The notes: a model not told the origin generated them from the letters alone. A stretch of DNA of 64,000 nucleotides from Thermococcus sp. 18S1 (GCF_012027645.1 NZ_SNUU01000001.1:1798001-1862000), one strand, 5' to 3'. Shown: positions 43,469 through 52,325, numbered from the stretch's first letter. Program-made: numbers and translations.

Positions 43469-45175
43469 TCACACCTCCCTAAATCCAAGTTTTATCTTGT
43501 GGACGATTATCTCGGCCTTCTCGACCAGCTCCTCGGGAACGTCGAGGCCGTTCTCAAGACGGAGCCTGAGCTGCTCCCTCAGGGTTAACAGCTCTTTCCT
43601 CACGTCTCCCCTAGCGTAGTGCGCCAGGTCGTCGGCGTATTTGAGCGCGTTGACAAGGTCGTTGAGCTTCAGGTACAGGAGGAAGAGCTCGCCCGCGTAG
43701 TAGGCGCTCCTCGACAGATCGTTAATTGAAATACTTTTGCTGAGGTTCTCGCGGTAGTTCATTCCGAGGAACTCGGCTATGTCCCTCTGGAGCTCCTCCA
43801 CCGACTGGTAGCGCTCCTCCTTCCTCTTCGCGAGGCACTTCATCACGACTGGCTCAAGGGGTTTGGCTTCGGGGTTGAGCTGGCCCGGCGGAACCGGCTC
43901 CTCAAAGGTTATCTTTGAGGCCACCTCCACGAAATCCTCCCCCTCGAAGGGAGGCCTACCCGTAAGGAGCTCGTATAAAACCGCTCCCATCTGCCAGACA
44001 TCTGTCCGCTCATCGGTTCCTCCAAAGCGGGAGCTTATCTGTTCGGGGGCAGCGTAGAGTGGGGTGAAGCTGACCGTATGGGTCGTCCTGCTCTCCTTGA
44101 GAAGCTTGCTTAACCCCCAGTCGCTAACCTTGGCCCTTCCGTTTTTGAGCAGGATGTTGCTCGGCTTGAGGTCGCGGTGGATTACGCCTTTGGAATGCGC
44201 GTACTTCAGTCCCTCAGCAACGTCGAAGATTATCCTAGCGGCCTTTTCCGGATTCACTGGCTTTCTGAGCTTTGCAAGGCTCTTTTCGCAGTACTCCATC
44301 TCAAGGTACGGAACCGGAAAGATGTTGTAATCGTGGAGCTCGACTATGTTGGGATGACTGAGGAGCGACCAGTTCCTGACTTCCCGGAGGAACGCTTTGC
44401 CTCCCTCTTCGGTCAGACTGAGCGGGACTTTTAGGGCAACAACGCTGCCATCGTGCTTTTCCGCTCGGTAGACCCTCGCAAAGCCACCCTCACCGATGGG
44501 CTCAACCTTCCTGTACCTTGCGAACAGCTCCTCTAGGGGCGACTTAGGCGAGGTGGAAGCCGAACCTCCAACCGGAACCGGAACGGGCTTACCCGCCTCC
44601 CTAGGCCTTTCAAGAACCTCCGTCCTGACCTTCACCCTGGAACTCACCGCACCCGAGCGGACGGTTATCCTGGCGCTCACCTTTCCGGGGCTTCTGGGAA
44701 CGGCCCTCAGCGTCTGCGAAACGTATTCGCCCGGCCGCACGTTTCTGAAGTAGACCTTGGTTAAGCTGAGATCAAAATACCTCGCCAGGTCCCCCAGGTC
44801 AACCTCAACGTTTATCGTCCCCCTCAAAAGATTCCTGAAGCCCACCTTGACCGGAACGTCCTCCCCGACGTGGAGCTTCGGCGGAACCTCAACTATGAGC
44901 GACTTCCGTAGGAGCTCCTTCATGTCCTCCCTCGGAACCGGGGGAACGGGGGGAACAGGAGGGCCGGGCCTGGGGTAGCGGTATTTGTACCTCTTCCTTG
45001 ACTTTGAAGCGTCCTTAAGCAGGTGTTTTATCAGGTGTCCTATCCACATAACGACCACTATGAATATTATGAATCCCGCCCCACCTCCAAAGATGAAGGA
45101 GATGAGCACGACCACGAGGAAGAGCTTCACGAGGCTCTCCGCGATGTCATCGTCGAACCAGTGCCACATGTGCAC
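43469..45175 (-). CDS. Membrane-anchored Hanks-type Ser/Thr protein kinase
   Basis: About 568 residues. Two membrane helices near the N-terminus (LFLVVVLISFIFGGGAGFIIFIVVVMWIG), a basic and proline-rich linker (PGPPVPPVPPVPR), a beta-sandwich domain of about 110 residues, then a complete kinase domain: GEGGFARVYRA, VALKVP with the ATP lysine, VIHRDLKPSNILL, SDWGLSKLL (DWG instead of DFG), AAPEQ, DVWQMGAVLYELLTG. A helical C-terminal region follows. GTG 45175 is chosen after GGAGGG; GTG 45205 has no ribosome site. Bacterial PknB-like architecture, uncommon in Thermococcales. Confidence 0.88.
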   Translation of the reverse strand: MHMWHWFDDDIAESLVKLFLVVVLISFIFGGGAGFIIFIVVVMWIGHLIKHLLKDASKSRKRYKYRYPRPGPPVPPVPPVPREDMKELLRKSLIVEVPPKLHVGEDVPVKVGFRNLLRGTINVEVDLGDLARYFDLSLTKVYFRNVRPGEYVSQTLRAVPRSPGKVSARITVRSGAVSSRVKVRTEVLERPREAGKPVPVPVGGSASTSPKSPLEELFARYRKVEPIGEGGFARVYRAEKHDGSVVALKVPLSLTEEGGKAFLREVRNWSLLSHPNIVELHDYNIFPVPYLEMEYCEKSLAKLRKPVNPEKAARIIFDVAEGLKYAHSKGVIHRDLKPSNILLKNGRAKVSDWGLSKLLKESRTTHTVSFTPLYAAPEQISSRFGGTDERTDVWQMGAVLYELLTGRPPFEGEDFVEVASKITFEEPVPPGQLNPEAKPLEPVVMKCLAKRKEERYQSVEELQRDIAEFLGMNYRENLSKSISINDLSRSAYYAGELFLLYLKLNDLVNALKYADDLAHYARGDVRKELLTLREQLRLRLENGLDVPEELVEKAEIIVHKIKLGFREV

Positions 45176-45624
45176 GGTTATCCCTCCATCCGCGCTAAGT
45201 TCCACAGTTCAGGGTTCTCCTTAACCCTTTTGATTCCAATTTGGAATATCCCCCAAGCGGAATTTGGGAATATGTCAAGTTTTTAAGGGGGAATACGGAC
45301 AAAATGAAAATCGACCAAGCCCGACATTTTTTCCTCTCGAACCTCTTCACGAGCCTTCCTTTTCCTGCAGAGCATTCAAATTTCCCAAGGCTCGATGACA
45401 GGGGTTCGTCCCAGCTTGCTCTGTCAGTCCCCATTAGGCAGTATCCTGGAGGAGCTTCATCTCAGGCCTCCCGGGCACTACTATATCCGGATGTTAATGC
45501 AGAGTAATAAGTTTTGGGGCCAAAGACGCTGTGGAGCATATAATGTTTTTGGCATTTGGAAAAAGCACACTATTGCAAAATTCTTCTTCTTGAAATAGGA
45601 AAAGGGAGAAAACTTCCACAAGGA
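45176..45624. other. Gene-free region with palindrome
   Basis: About 450 bases. A palindrome ATTCCAA-T-TTGGAAT at 45233-45247 lies in the likely promoter of the kinase gene, followed by related GGAATTTGGGAATAT at 45261-45275. A TATA-like TTTTTAAG lies at 45279-45286 in the + direction, ahead of an open frame from ATG 45304 to 45507 (67 codons) with no family resemblance and odd composition; it may be a decayed gene. Confidence 0.4.
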
Positions 45625-46161
45625 TCAGACCCTGTCAACGACGCCCTTCAGTATCTCCTCGACCTCTGAGGCGACCTTCAACAGCTCGTCGTTCCCGGTT
45701 ATGCTCATGGCCCGAGTCGGGAGCAGAAGCCCCACGTGGGTCTTTCCGTCCTTCACGTACACCACGATATTGCAGGGCAGGAAGGTACCGCTGTTGATGT
45801 CGATGCCTATGAGCTGGCTTGAGAACTTCGGGTTGCAGGCGCCCAGTATCACGTACGGCTCCATCTCAAGACCGAGCTTTTCCCTGAAGAGCGTGTCAAC
45901 CCTGACCTCGCTGAGGACCCCAAAGCCCTCCCTCTTCAGCTCCTCCTTGACCTTGGCCACCGTCTCGTCAAAGCCCCTCTCGACCTCACGGAGGTAGGAG
46001 TACTCCTTCTGCCCTTCCATTTCCTCCATCCCGTGCATGCCGTGGTGGCCTTTGCCCATTCCCTTGCTGTGACCCTTGCATCCGCCCTTCATTTTTCCTT
46101 TACCTTTCATTCCCTTCATGTTCCCCTTCATCTTTCCCATTTCCTTGGTTTCACCGTTCAT
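45625..46161 (-). CDS. DUF302 protein with Met/Lys/Gly/His-rich N-terminus
   Basis: About 178 residues. Residues 1-50 are low complexity (KMKGNMKGMKGKGKMKGG..., then GHHGMHGME), rich in Met and His, a likely metal-binding tail. The rest is a DUF302 domain (VERGFDETVAKVKEELKREGFGVLSEVRVD... YVILGACNP... LPCNIVVYV). ATG 46161 follows GGTGAT. Upstream lies a diverged version of the shared promoter element. Confidence 0.85.
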   Translation of the reverse strand: MNGETKEMGKMKGNMKGMKGKGKMKGGCKGHSKGMGKGHHGMHGMEEMEGQKEYSYLREVERGFDETVAKVKEELKREGFGVLSEVRVDTLFREKLGLEMEPYVILGACNPKFSSQLIGIDINSGTFLPCNIVVYVKDGKTHVGLLLPTRAMSITGNDELLKVASEVEEILKGVVDRV

Positions 46162-46358
46162 TTCAAATCACCTTTTTCTTTTGTCAATGTCTTTTTAATT
46201 TGAAGCGTTAATAGGATTATCATGAACAAAATGATAATTAATCGCCCCAAAAATTTCCAATATTAAAGGATGCTCATCTCAGTGCCTTATAAAGCGTCTC
46301 CAAGTGTGGCAGTGGCGGAGGAAGGTGACTACCAACGGAACCCACATAGTCCTCAGGA

Positions 46359-47048
46359 ATGGTTATAGGGACGTCTTACGTAGAAACGACCATGGCCCAT
46401 ATAGCCCTTAAAGCCGGTGGCGGGGAGGAAACCGAGGCCGAGCACTTCGCGAGGCTCATGGAGATTTCCGCTCCGGAGTACTTCCCGGCCCTGCTCGGGG
46501 AGAGGTTTAAGGAACTTTTTAGAAGACTCTTTCTCGAAAAAGCCAACCTCTTCAGCCACGAGCACGTCGTCTTTGCGATCTATGAAGGGCAGATAGCCGG
46601 AATGCTCCTAGGCTATGACTGGAGGGCCAAGAAGAGGGAGGAGAAAAGAACGGGCTGGCTGATGATGAAAAGCCTTGGCTTTGACTTCCTAAGGAAGCTT
46701 CCTGGGTTCATAAGCTCCACCTCCGGCTCCGGGAGACTGGAAAAGGGAGACTACTACGTCAGCAACGTCGCCGTTTACCCGGAATTCCGCGGGAGAAAGA
46801 TAGGAAAGGCCCTCATGCTCGAAGCGGAGAGGCTCGCCATGGAGAGCGGGGCAGAGAGAATAGCCCTCGACGTCGAGGTGGATAACGAGAGGGCGATAGC
46901 AATATACAAAAAGCTCGGCTACTCCGTTGAGAGGGAGCATTCCATAGAGCTTGAAGGAAGGGCTTACAGGTTTTACAGGATGGTGAAGAACCTGAAAGTG
47001 GAAAAAGAAAATAAATGCGGCCTCACCTCAGGATTCTCATCGCGTTGA
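46359..47048 (+). CDS. GNAT-family N-acetyltransferase
   Basis: About 229 residues. The acetyl-CoA motif YYVSNVAVYPEFRGRKIGKALMLEAERLA and the C-terminal VEVDNERAIAIYKKLGYSVERE are typical GNAT motifs A and B. Substrate unknown. The start is uncertain: ATG 46359 or ATG 46395. The last 26 bases overlap the convergent Zn/Cd ATPase gene. Confidence 0.85.
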   Translation: MVIGTSYVETTMAHIALKAGGGEETEAEHFARLMEISAPEYFPALLGERFKELFRRLFLEKANLFSHEHVVFAIYEGQIAGMLLGYDWRAKKREEKRTGWLMMKSLGFDFLRKLPGFISSTSGSGRLEKGDYYVSNVAVYPEFRGRKIGKALMLEAERLAMESGAERIALDVEVDNERAIAIYKKLGYSVEREHSIELEGRAYRFYRMVKNLKVEKENKCGLTSGFSSR

Positions 47049-49113
47049 AGACCGCTATCAGGGCAACGCCAACGTCTGCAAAGACCGCCTCCCACATGGT
47101 CGCCTCCCCGAGGATTCCGAGGCTTATGAAGGCGAACTTGACACCCAGGGCGAAGATTATGTTCTGCCACACTATCCTCTGGGTCTTCCTGGCTATCCTG
47201 ATGCCCCTCGGCAGCTTGGACGGCTTATCGTCCATTATGACCACATCGGCGGTCTCTATCGCTGCGTCGCTTCCGAGGGCCCCCATGGCAACTCCCACAT
47301 CGGCCCTCGCCAGCACTGGAGCATCGTTTATGCCGTCGCCCACGAAGACGACCTTTCCATCGCCTTTCTCGGCCTCAAGCTCCTCTATGACCCTCACCTT
47401 GTCCTCCGGCAAGAGTTCCGCGTAGAATCCGTCGAGACCTATCTGCTTCGCTATCTCCGCAGCAACTTCCCTGTTGTCGCCGGTAACCATCACGACCTTT
47501 TTGACCCCGAGGCGCTTCAGCTCCTTCACAGCGAGCGGGGCATCGTCCTTTATCTCATCGGAGATTATTATGTAGCCCGCGTACTTTCCGTTGATGACCA
47601 CGTGGGCAACCGTCCCTTTGACCCTGCACGTGTCGTGCTCGACGTTGAACCTGTGGAGCAGTCTGTCGTTTCCGACCATGACCTCGACGCCATCGATCCT
47701 CGCCCTGACGCCGTGGCCGGCTATCTCCTCATGCTCCCTAATCTCCGCCTCGTTGATTTCCTTTCCGTAGGCGTCCCTTATGGCCTTCGCTATCGGGTGG
47801 TTCGAGTGGGCCTCGGCCAGGGCCGCGAACCTGATGATCTCTTCCTCGCTGAAGCCGTTCCGGGTTTCCACCCGGGTAACCTTGAATACGCCCTTGGTGA
47901 GCGTGCCGGTCTTGTCAAAGGCCACTATGCTGGCATCTTTAAGGGCGTCGAGGTAGTTGGAGCCCTTGACGAGTATTCCCTCCTTGGCGGACCGGCCAAT
48001 GCCGCCGAAGTAGCCGAGCGGGATTGAGAGGACGAGCGCACACGGGCACGAGATAACGAGTATCACCAGCGCCCTGTATATCCAGGGGGTAAAGGGGTCT
48101 CCAGTGATAAGCGGCGGGACTGTGGCTATGAGCGCCGCTACGCCGACAACCGCCGGGGTGTAGTAGTGGGCGAAGCGCGTTATGAACTTCTCGGTCTTGG
48201 CCTTCCTCGCGCTGGCGTTCTCGACGAGCTCAAGGATGCGGGAGATGGTGGACTCGCTCAGCTCCTTGGTGACCTTCACCTTTAGAAGGCCGGAGAGGTT
48301 GACCATGCCGGAAAGAATCTCTTCCCCTTCCTTCACCGTCCTGGGAACGCTCTCACCCGTTAGGGCCGAGGTATCAACGGTTGAGGTTCCTTCGATTACC
48401 ACCCCATCAACCGGGACCCTCTCGCCGGGCTTGATGATTATAACGTCCCCAACCTTCAGCTCCTCGGGCTTCACCTGGACTACCTCTCCGCCCCGGAGCA
48501 GGTTCGCGTACTCCGCCTTAAGGGCCAGAAGGGCCTTTATTGAGCGCCTTGACCTGTCAACGGCCAGGTCCTGGAAAAACTCTCCCACGACGTAGAAGAG
48601 CATCACCGCCACTCCCTCGGGATACTCCCTGATGAGGAACGCACCTATTGTGGCGATTGCTATCAGGAAGTTCTCGTCGAAGACGTTGCCGTGAAGCGAA
48701 TTGACCGCCGCGCTTCTAAGCACCCTCCAGCCGGATATGAGGTAGCTGGCCAGGAAGATGCCGAAAACAAAGGCGTCGTCTATGCCGTAGTAGTAGCGCA
48801 TCACAATGCCCACAGTGAAGAGAACCAGCGATAGGCCGATGAAGTAGACTGTCTTCCAGTAGTCCCCTTCGCCGTGTTCGTGGCTGTGTCCGTGCCCGTG
48901 GTCGTGCCCATGTCCATCTTCGTCGATAACCTCAACGTCCGGCTCGACCCTCTTGATTATCTCCTTGGCCTTCTCAACGTCACCCTCTATAACCGCCTCC
49001 TTGGTGGCGAAGTTTACCAGCGCGAACTCAAAGCCCTCCTTCTTGAGGGCTTCCTCTATCTCATACGCACAGCTCGCGCAGTCGAGTCCTTCGAGCTTGA
49101 GCTTTTTCGCCAT
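47023..49113 (-). CDS. Zn2+/Cd2+/Pb2+-exporting P1B-type ATPase
   Basis: About 696 residues. N-terminal HMA domain with GLDCASCAYEIEEAL, a His-rich linker (GHGHDHGHGHSHEHGEG), the channel motif SCPCALVLSIP, DKTGTLTKG, TGESVP, SNHPIAKAI, and GDGINDAPVLARADVGVAMG. The C-terminal membrane segment VALIAVFNAMRIL fits the Zn/Cd branch. Its ATG overlaps the ArsR stop by one base (TAATG), so repressor and pump form an operon. Confidence 0.94.
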   Translation of the reverse strand: MAKKLKLEGLDCASCAYEIEEALKKEGFEFALVNFATKEAVIEGDVEKAKEIIKRVEPDVEVIDEDGHGHDHGHGHSHEHGEGDYWKTVYFIGLSLVLFTVGIVMRYYYGIDDAFVFGIFLASYLISGWRVLRSAAVNSLHGNVFDENFLIAIATIGAFLIREYPEGVAVMLFYVVGEFFQDLAVDRSRRSIKALLALKAEYANLLRGGEVVQVKPEELKVGDVIIIKPGERVPVDGVVIEGTSTVDTSALTGESVPRTVKEGEEILSGMVNLSGLLKVKVTKELSESTISRILELVENASARKAKTEKFITRFAHYYTPAVVGVAALIATVPPLITGDPFTPWIYRALVILVISCPCALVLSIPLGYFGGIGRSAKEGILVKGSNYLDALKDASIVAFDKTGTLTKGVFKVTRVETRNGFSEEEIIRFAALAEAHSNHPIAKAIRDAYGKEINEAEIREHEEIAGHGVRARIDGVEVMVGNDRLLHRFNVEHDTCRVKGTVAHVVINGKYAGYIIISDEIKDDAPLAVKELKRLGVKKVVMVTGDNREVAAEIAKQIGLDGFYAELLPEDKVRVIEELEAEKGDGKVVFVGDGINDAPVLARADVGVAMGALGSDAAIETADVVIMDDKPSKLPRGIRIARKTQRIVWQNIIFALGVKFAFISLGILGEATMWEAVFADVGVALIAVFNAMRILR

Positions 49114-49469
49114 TATTTCACCTCCGAAAGGTGCTCAAGCGCGGTCCTCAGGATTTCCCTGATGTGCTCGTCGTCGAGGCGGTAGAAGACGTTCTTACCA
49201 TCCTTGCGGTAGGCGACTATCTTCCTGTCCTTGAGAATCCTGAGCTGGTGGGAGATTGCCGAGACGGAGAGCTTGGTTATCGCCGAGAGGTCGCAGGTGC
49301 AGAGCTCTCCGGCTTCCATTAGCGCGAGCAGGATTTTAAGCCGGGTGGGATTTCCAAGGGCGTCGAAGAAATCCGCCGCTTCGAGTATGCCCTCCTCCTC
49401 GGGCAGCTTTGCCTGGGCCTCCAGGATTTTATCCAGGTGTTCCTCGTACACCTTACACACTTCCGTCAT
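49113..49469 (-). CDS. ArsR/SmtB-type metal-responsive repressor
   Basis: About 118 residues, winged helix. The ELCTCDLSAI segment at the start of helix 3 is the alpha3 metal site of the SmtB/CadC type; LSVSAISHQLRILKDRKIVAYRKDGKNVFYRL is the recognition helix and wing. C-terminal His residues may add a second site. ATG 49469 with GGTGAT upstream is preferred to GTG 49472. Releases DNA on binding Zn, Cd or Pb and would control its own operon through the operator at 49484-49507. Confidence 0.92.
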   Translation of the reverse strand: MTEVCKVYEEHLDKILEAQAKLPEEEGILEAADFFDALGNPTRLKILLALMEAGELCTCDLSAITKLSVSAISHQLRILKDRKIVAYRKDGKNVFYRLDDEHIREILRTALEHLSEVK

Positions 49470-49483
49470 CACAAATCACCTCT

Positions 49484-49507
49484 ACATTTGAGCAGTTGTG
49501 CAAATGT
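49484..49507 (-). promoter_or_regulatory. SmtB/ArsR-type operator
   Basis: Imperfect 24-base palindrome with perfect 7-base arms ACATTTG and CAAATGT plus further matches (ACATTTGNNCA on both sides). It lies between the TATA box of the ArsR gene (GTTTATAAAAC on the reverse strand, 49506-49516) and its expected transcript start, the classical blocking position. Confidence 0.7.
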
Positions 49508-49543
49508 TTTATAAACCTTCCCATTTCGAAACCCGTCGAAAAA

Positions 49544-50680
49544 TCAGAGCAGGAGTACCAGAATCGAAATCACCAAGGCCACCAGAAAGTAAGGAATGGA
49601 AAATCTATGGAAGTCCTTTATACCAATTCCGGAGATGCGGAGGGCTATGAGGTTCGCGAGGGAACCGGTTATTATCCCGGTGCCCCCGAGGTTCACACCG
49701 AGTGCAAGGGGGAGCCACTCCGGTTTTGAGCCGAGGAAAACCACAGTCGCAGGAACGTTGCTGATGAGCTGGCTCAAGCCGGCCGAGGCGAGAAACACCG
49801 CCAGTCCCTCCGAGGGAACTTCGTATCCAGAGATCAAACGTGCGACCTCCCCAAAGTCGGCGAAAATGAGGGCGAAGGTCAGAATCAGCGCCCAGTCAAA
49901 TCCGAGCAAGGCCTCCCTTCCAAAGACGAGCAGAACGGCCAGCGTCAGGGGAAGAGTCCAGAGCGAATTCCCGGTTTCCGCCAAGAGGATGTCAGCCACC
50001 AGCAGTGAGAATGAGGCGAGGAGCAGTCTCTTCCTGATCACAATGGGCGGCAGCTTTTCAATGGATGGCTTCCCTCCGCGCCTGATGGCCGTGAAGAGCA
50101 GGAGGATAACGAGCCAGAGGAGGACGAAGGGGAGCATTGCCCCCGTAAACTCCACGAAGGACATACCGTACGCATTCCAGATTATGATGTTCTGGGGGTT
50201 GCCGATCGGGGTTATAGAAGAGCCGATGTTTGCCGCTATGGCCGAAAGCGTAACTGCACGGGCGGTGTTTATGCCGGCGAGCCGGGAGGTGATGACCACC
50301 AGTGGAATGAAGACGAGCATCGCCGTGTCGTTCATTATCACCGACGAGGAGACGGCTATGGTGGGGATAAGGAGGAGCATTAACCTTCTCTCAGAGCCTC
50401 CGGACAGGCCTATGAGCCCCAGCGAGAGCCGGGTGAAGGCTCCGGACAGCTCAAGACCCTTTGAGACCAGTACGAGAGATGTTATCAACGCCAAGCTTTC
50501 CCAGTCGATAAGAGAGGGGGTTCTAACGAGTAGAGAGCGGTCGTTGATAAGCAGGACTAAGTAAAGGACTATTAGAGCCGTAAGGAACCATTCACGCCTT
50601 GCAAAGCTTTTCAGCCTCTCAGATGCCGTGTCTCCTAACCTCCTCTGTAAGGCCGTAATCCGGAACGAGCTCCTTCCCAT
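49544..50680 (-). CDS. ArsB/NhaD-type ion transporter
   Basis: About 378 residues, some 10-11 membrane helices, of the IT superfamily. Two related hairpin motifs are visible: SSSVIMNDTAMLVFIP with NIGSSITPIGNPQNIIIW, and SQLISNVPATVVFLG with NLGGTGIITGSLANLIAL. Substrate may be arsenite, Na+ or an anion. ATG 50680 is the only start before the first helix and overlaps the upstream gene by 62 bases with no clear ribosome site, so the real start may be non-canonical near 50620. Confidence 0.85.
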   Translation of the reverse strand: MGRSSFRITALQRRLGDTASERLKSFARREWFLTALIVLYLVLLINDRSLLVRTPSLIDWESLALITSLVLVSKGLELSGAFTRLSLGLIGLSGGSERRLMLLLIPTIAVSSSVIMNDTAMLVFIPLVVITSRLAGINTARAVTLSAIAANIGSSITPIGNPQNIIIWNAYGMSFVEFTGAMLPFVLLWLVILLLFTAIRRGGKPSIEKLPPIVIRKRLLLASFSLLVADILLAETGNSLWTLPLTLAVLLVFGREALLGFDWALILTFALIFADFGEVARLISGYEVPSEGLAVFLASAGLSQLISNVPATVVFLGSKPEWLPLALGVNLGGTGIITGSLANLIALRISGIGIKDFHRFSIPYFLVALVISILVLLL

Positions 50681-51095
50681 CGGCAGAGACGCGAACGTGG
50701 AGGACTACAAAGCTTTTCCACGCAACCGGAACGACCCAGCAGTTCTCCGGCCCCCTGAACTCTGCAGCTCCAAGAACGCGGAGCTCCCCGAGGATTTCCC
50801 CGGCTTTATCCTTCACCTCGGCCGGATCGATTTCACCGGAGTACGCTCCGGGCAGTCCCTTGGGGAGGGGACTTTCAGTTTCAGGATTGTAGTGAAGCCT
50901 GTCTATTGCGAAGCTCAGATACATCACGGGGACATCAACGTGGGTTCCATGGGGTGCGCGGTGGACTATTGGCGTTCCCGCGGTAAGGAAAGGTAGGGCG
51001 TTTTTTACGGTTTCTATGGCCTTTTCAGCCGTTTCCGGGGTGAGTTCCTTCCAGGCGTCGGGTCTCCCCCTTATCGGCGGTGGAAGGGGCGGCAT
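50619..51095 (-). CDS. Conserved protein of unknown function
   Basis: About 158 residues. No membrane segment. Pro-rich start (PPLPPPIRGRPDAWKELTPETAEKAIE), then an alpha/beta region (LTAGTPIVHRAPHGTHVDVPVMYLSFAIDRLHYN... GENCWVVPVAWKSFVVLHVRV). Family not recognised. ATG 51095 follows GAGGAGGTC. Coupled to the transporter downstream by a 62-base overlap, which hints at joint expression. Confidence 0.75.
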   Translation of the reverse strand: MPPLPPPIRGRPDAWKELTPETAEKAIETVKNALPFLTAGTPIVHRAPHGTHVDVPVMYLSFAIDRLHYNPETESPLPKGLPGAYSGEIDPAEVKDKAGEILGELRVLGAAEFRGPENCWVVPVAWKSFVVLHVRVSADGKELVPDYGLTEEVRRHGI

Positions 51096-51167
51096 GGTAA
51101 GACCTCCTCGGCGAAACACACCTGTACACAGGGATGTAGAAAAAAGGCCGTATAACTTTTTGGGAGC

Positions 51168-52145
51168 TCAACCGCCCCTCGAATGGGAACTGAGGAACTT
51201 CCAGATGACCTCGTTGGCGTCTATGTCCCTGCTCGTCTTTCCAATAATGCTCTGGGGGAGGTACTGATAGCCGTCCGGCCACGTATGGCCGCCGCCTTCG
51301 ATACCGTATAGAACGACCTCGGCCCCATCGCTGCAGTTCGAGTACCTCTCAACCCAGACCCGCGTTCCGTCCTCAGGATCGGCGTCCGGAAGGTATTCCC
51401 TCCCGTGCCTTACGGTGCAGCCGTTCCTATCTGCCCAGTACTCAACAGTCCTCTCGATGGAAACTACCCGCCCAAGCTTAACCGGCCCGAAGTGAAGCTC
51501 GCCGCCGTTCCAGGGAACCAACGGGTCGTCCGTTCCGAGGATTATCAGGATGGGAACGGGAACCTTGGAGGAGCAGTTGCCGTACAGGTTCTCCGACATG
51601 GAGACGCCGACGACCGCCACCGCCGCCAGCCTCTCGGGAATCTCGCAGGCCAGCCTGTAGGTCATCAGCCCGCCGTTCGACATTCCAGTGACGTAAACCC
51701 TGCTCCCGTTCATGCCGTATTTCCCCACAAACAGGTCAATGAACGCCGATATGAACGCAACGTCGTCTATGTTCTCCCTTTGGGTCCGGTAGCGCGATAG
51801 GTTCCGGCCGTCATTCCAGTGCCTCTCCACACCGTCAGGATAGACCACGACGAAGCGCTCCCTATCGGCCAAGGTGTTGAGGCCGCCCCCTGTAAGGCGC
51901 TCCATGTCAAACCCCGTCCCACCGCCGCCGTGGAGGGCTATCAGAAGGGGCAGGTGTTCATCCTCAGAAAAATTCCGGGGAAAATGAACTATGTACGTCC
52001 TCTTCAGTCCGCCAACGACTATCTCTCCCCTGAGATCGCCGGGATACATTCGCTCCGTTTTCCAGATTTGCAGATACGCAAAGGAGCCGGCAAGAAGAGC
52101 CGCCAGCACTATGAGGGCGAGAATCCTTCCCTTCGTTCCCATCAT
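51168..52145 (-). CDS. Secreted esterase of the polyhydroxybutyrate depolymerase/feruloyl esterase type
   Basis: About 325 residues. Signal/anchor RILALIVLAALLAGSFAYL, then an alpha/beta-hydrolase domain: oxyanion region IALHGGGGTG, nucleophile VTGMSNGGLMTYRLA, Asp in LIILGTDDPLVPW, His in GGGHTWPDG. This is the LpqC/CE1-like branch. Substrate could be a polyester or feruloyl-type ester; unknown here. ATG 52145 or 52142. Confidence 0.88.
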   Translation of the reverse strand: MMGTKGRILALIVLAALLAGSFAYLQIWKTERMYPGDLRGEIVVGGLKRTYIVHFPRNFSEDEHLPLLIALHGGGGTGFDMERLTGGGLNTLADRERFVVVYPDGVERHWNDGRNLSRYRTQRENIDDVAFISAFIDLFVGKYGMNGSRVYVTGMSNGGLMTYRLACEIPERLAAVAVVGVSMSENLYGNCSSKVPVPILIILGTDDPLVPWNGGELHFGPVKLGRVVSIERTVEYWADRNGCTVRHGREYLPDADPEDGTRVWVERYSNCSDGAEVVLYGIEGGGHTWPDGYQYLPQSIIGKTSRDIDANEVIWKFLSSHSRGG

Positions 52146-52169
52146 CGATATTCCTCGATATGTTTAATA

Positions 52170-52325
52170 TCAGCCGGTATAAGAGCCTTCCGCGGGATGC
52201 TCGGCGGAGAGCATGAGAACTCCGAAGAACGCCTTCGTTGGAGTGAAGCTCTCACCCAGAACCAGAAACGCGACGAACGCCCCTATCAAAGTCGATGTGG
52301 AAATCAAAATGAAAGACGTCAGTGA
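52170..52325 (-). pseudogene. C-terminal remnant of an EamA/DMT transporter
   Basis: The reverse strand reads about 50 residues ([20 protein letters not shown], then LVLGESFTPTKAFFGVLML) that match the last two helices of the EamA drug/metabolite transporter fold (LGE followed by a final helix). No start or upstream part exists: the reading runs straight out of the end of the YHS gene. The rest was probably lost by deletion or replaced by the HMA/YHS genes. Confidence 0.65.

Noticed and set aside
46325-46410. Alternative GTG start after GGAGGAAG near the acetyltransferase
   Set aside because: That frame stops after about 28 codons and is out of frame with the GNAT domain.
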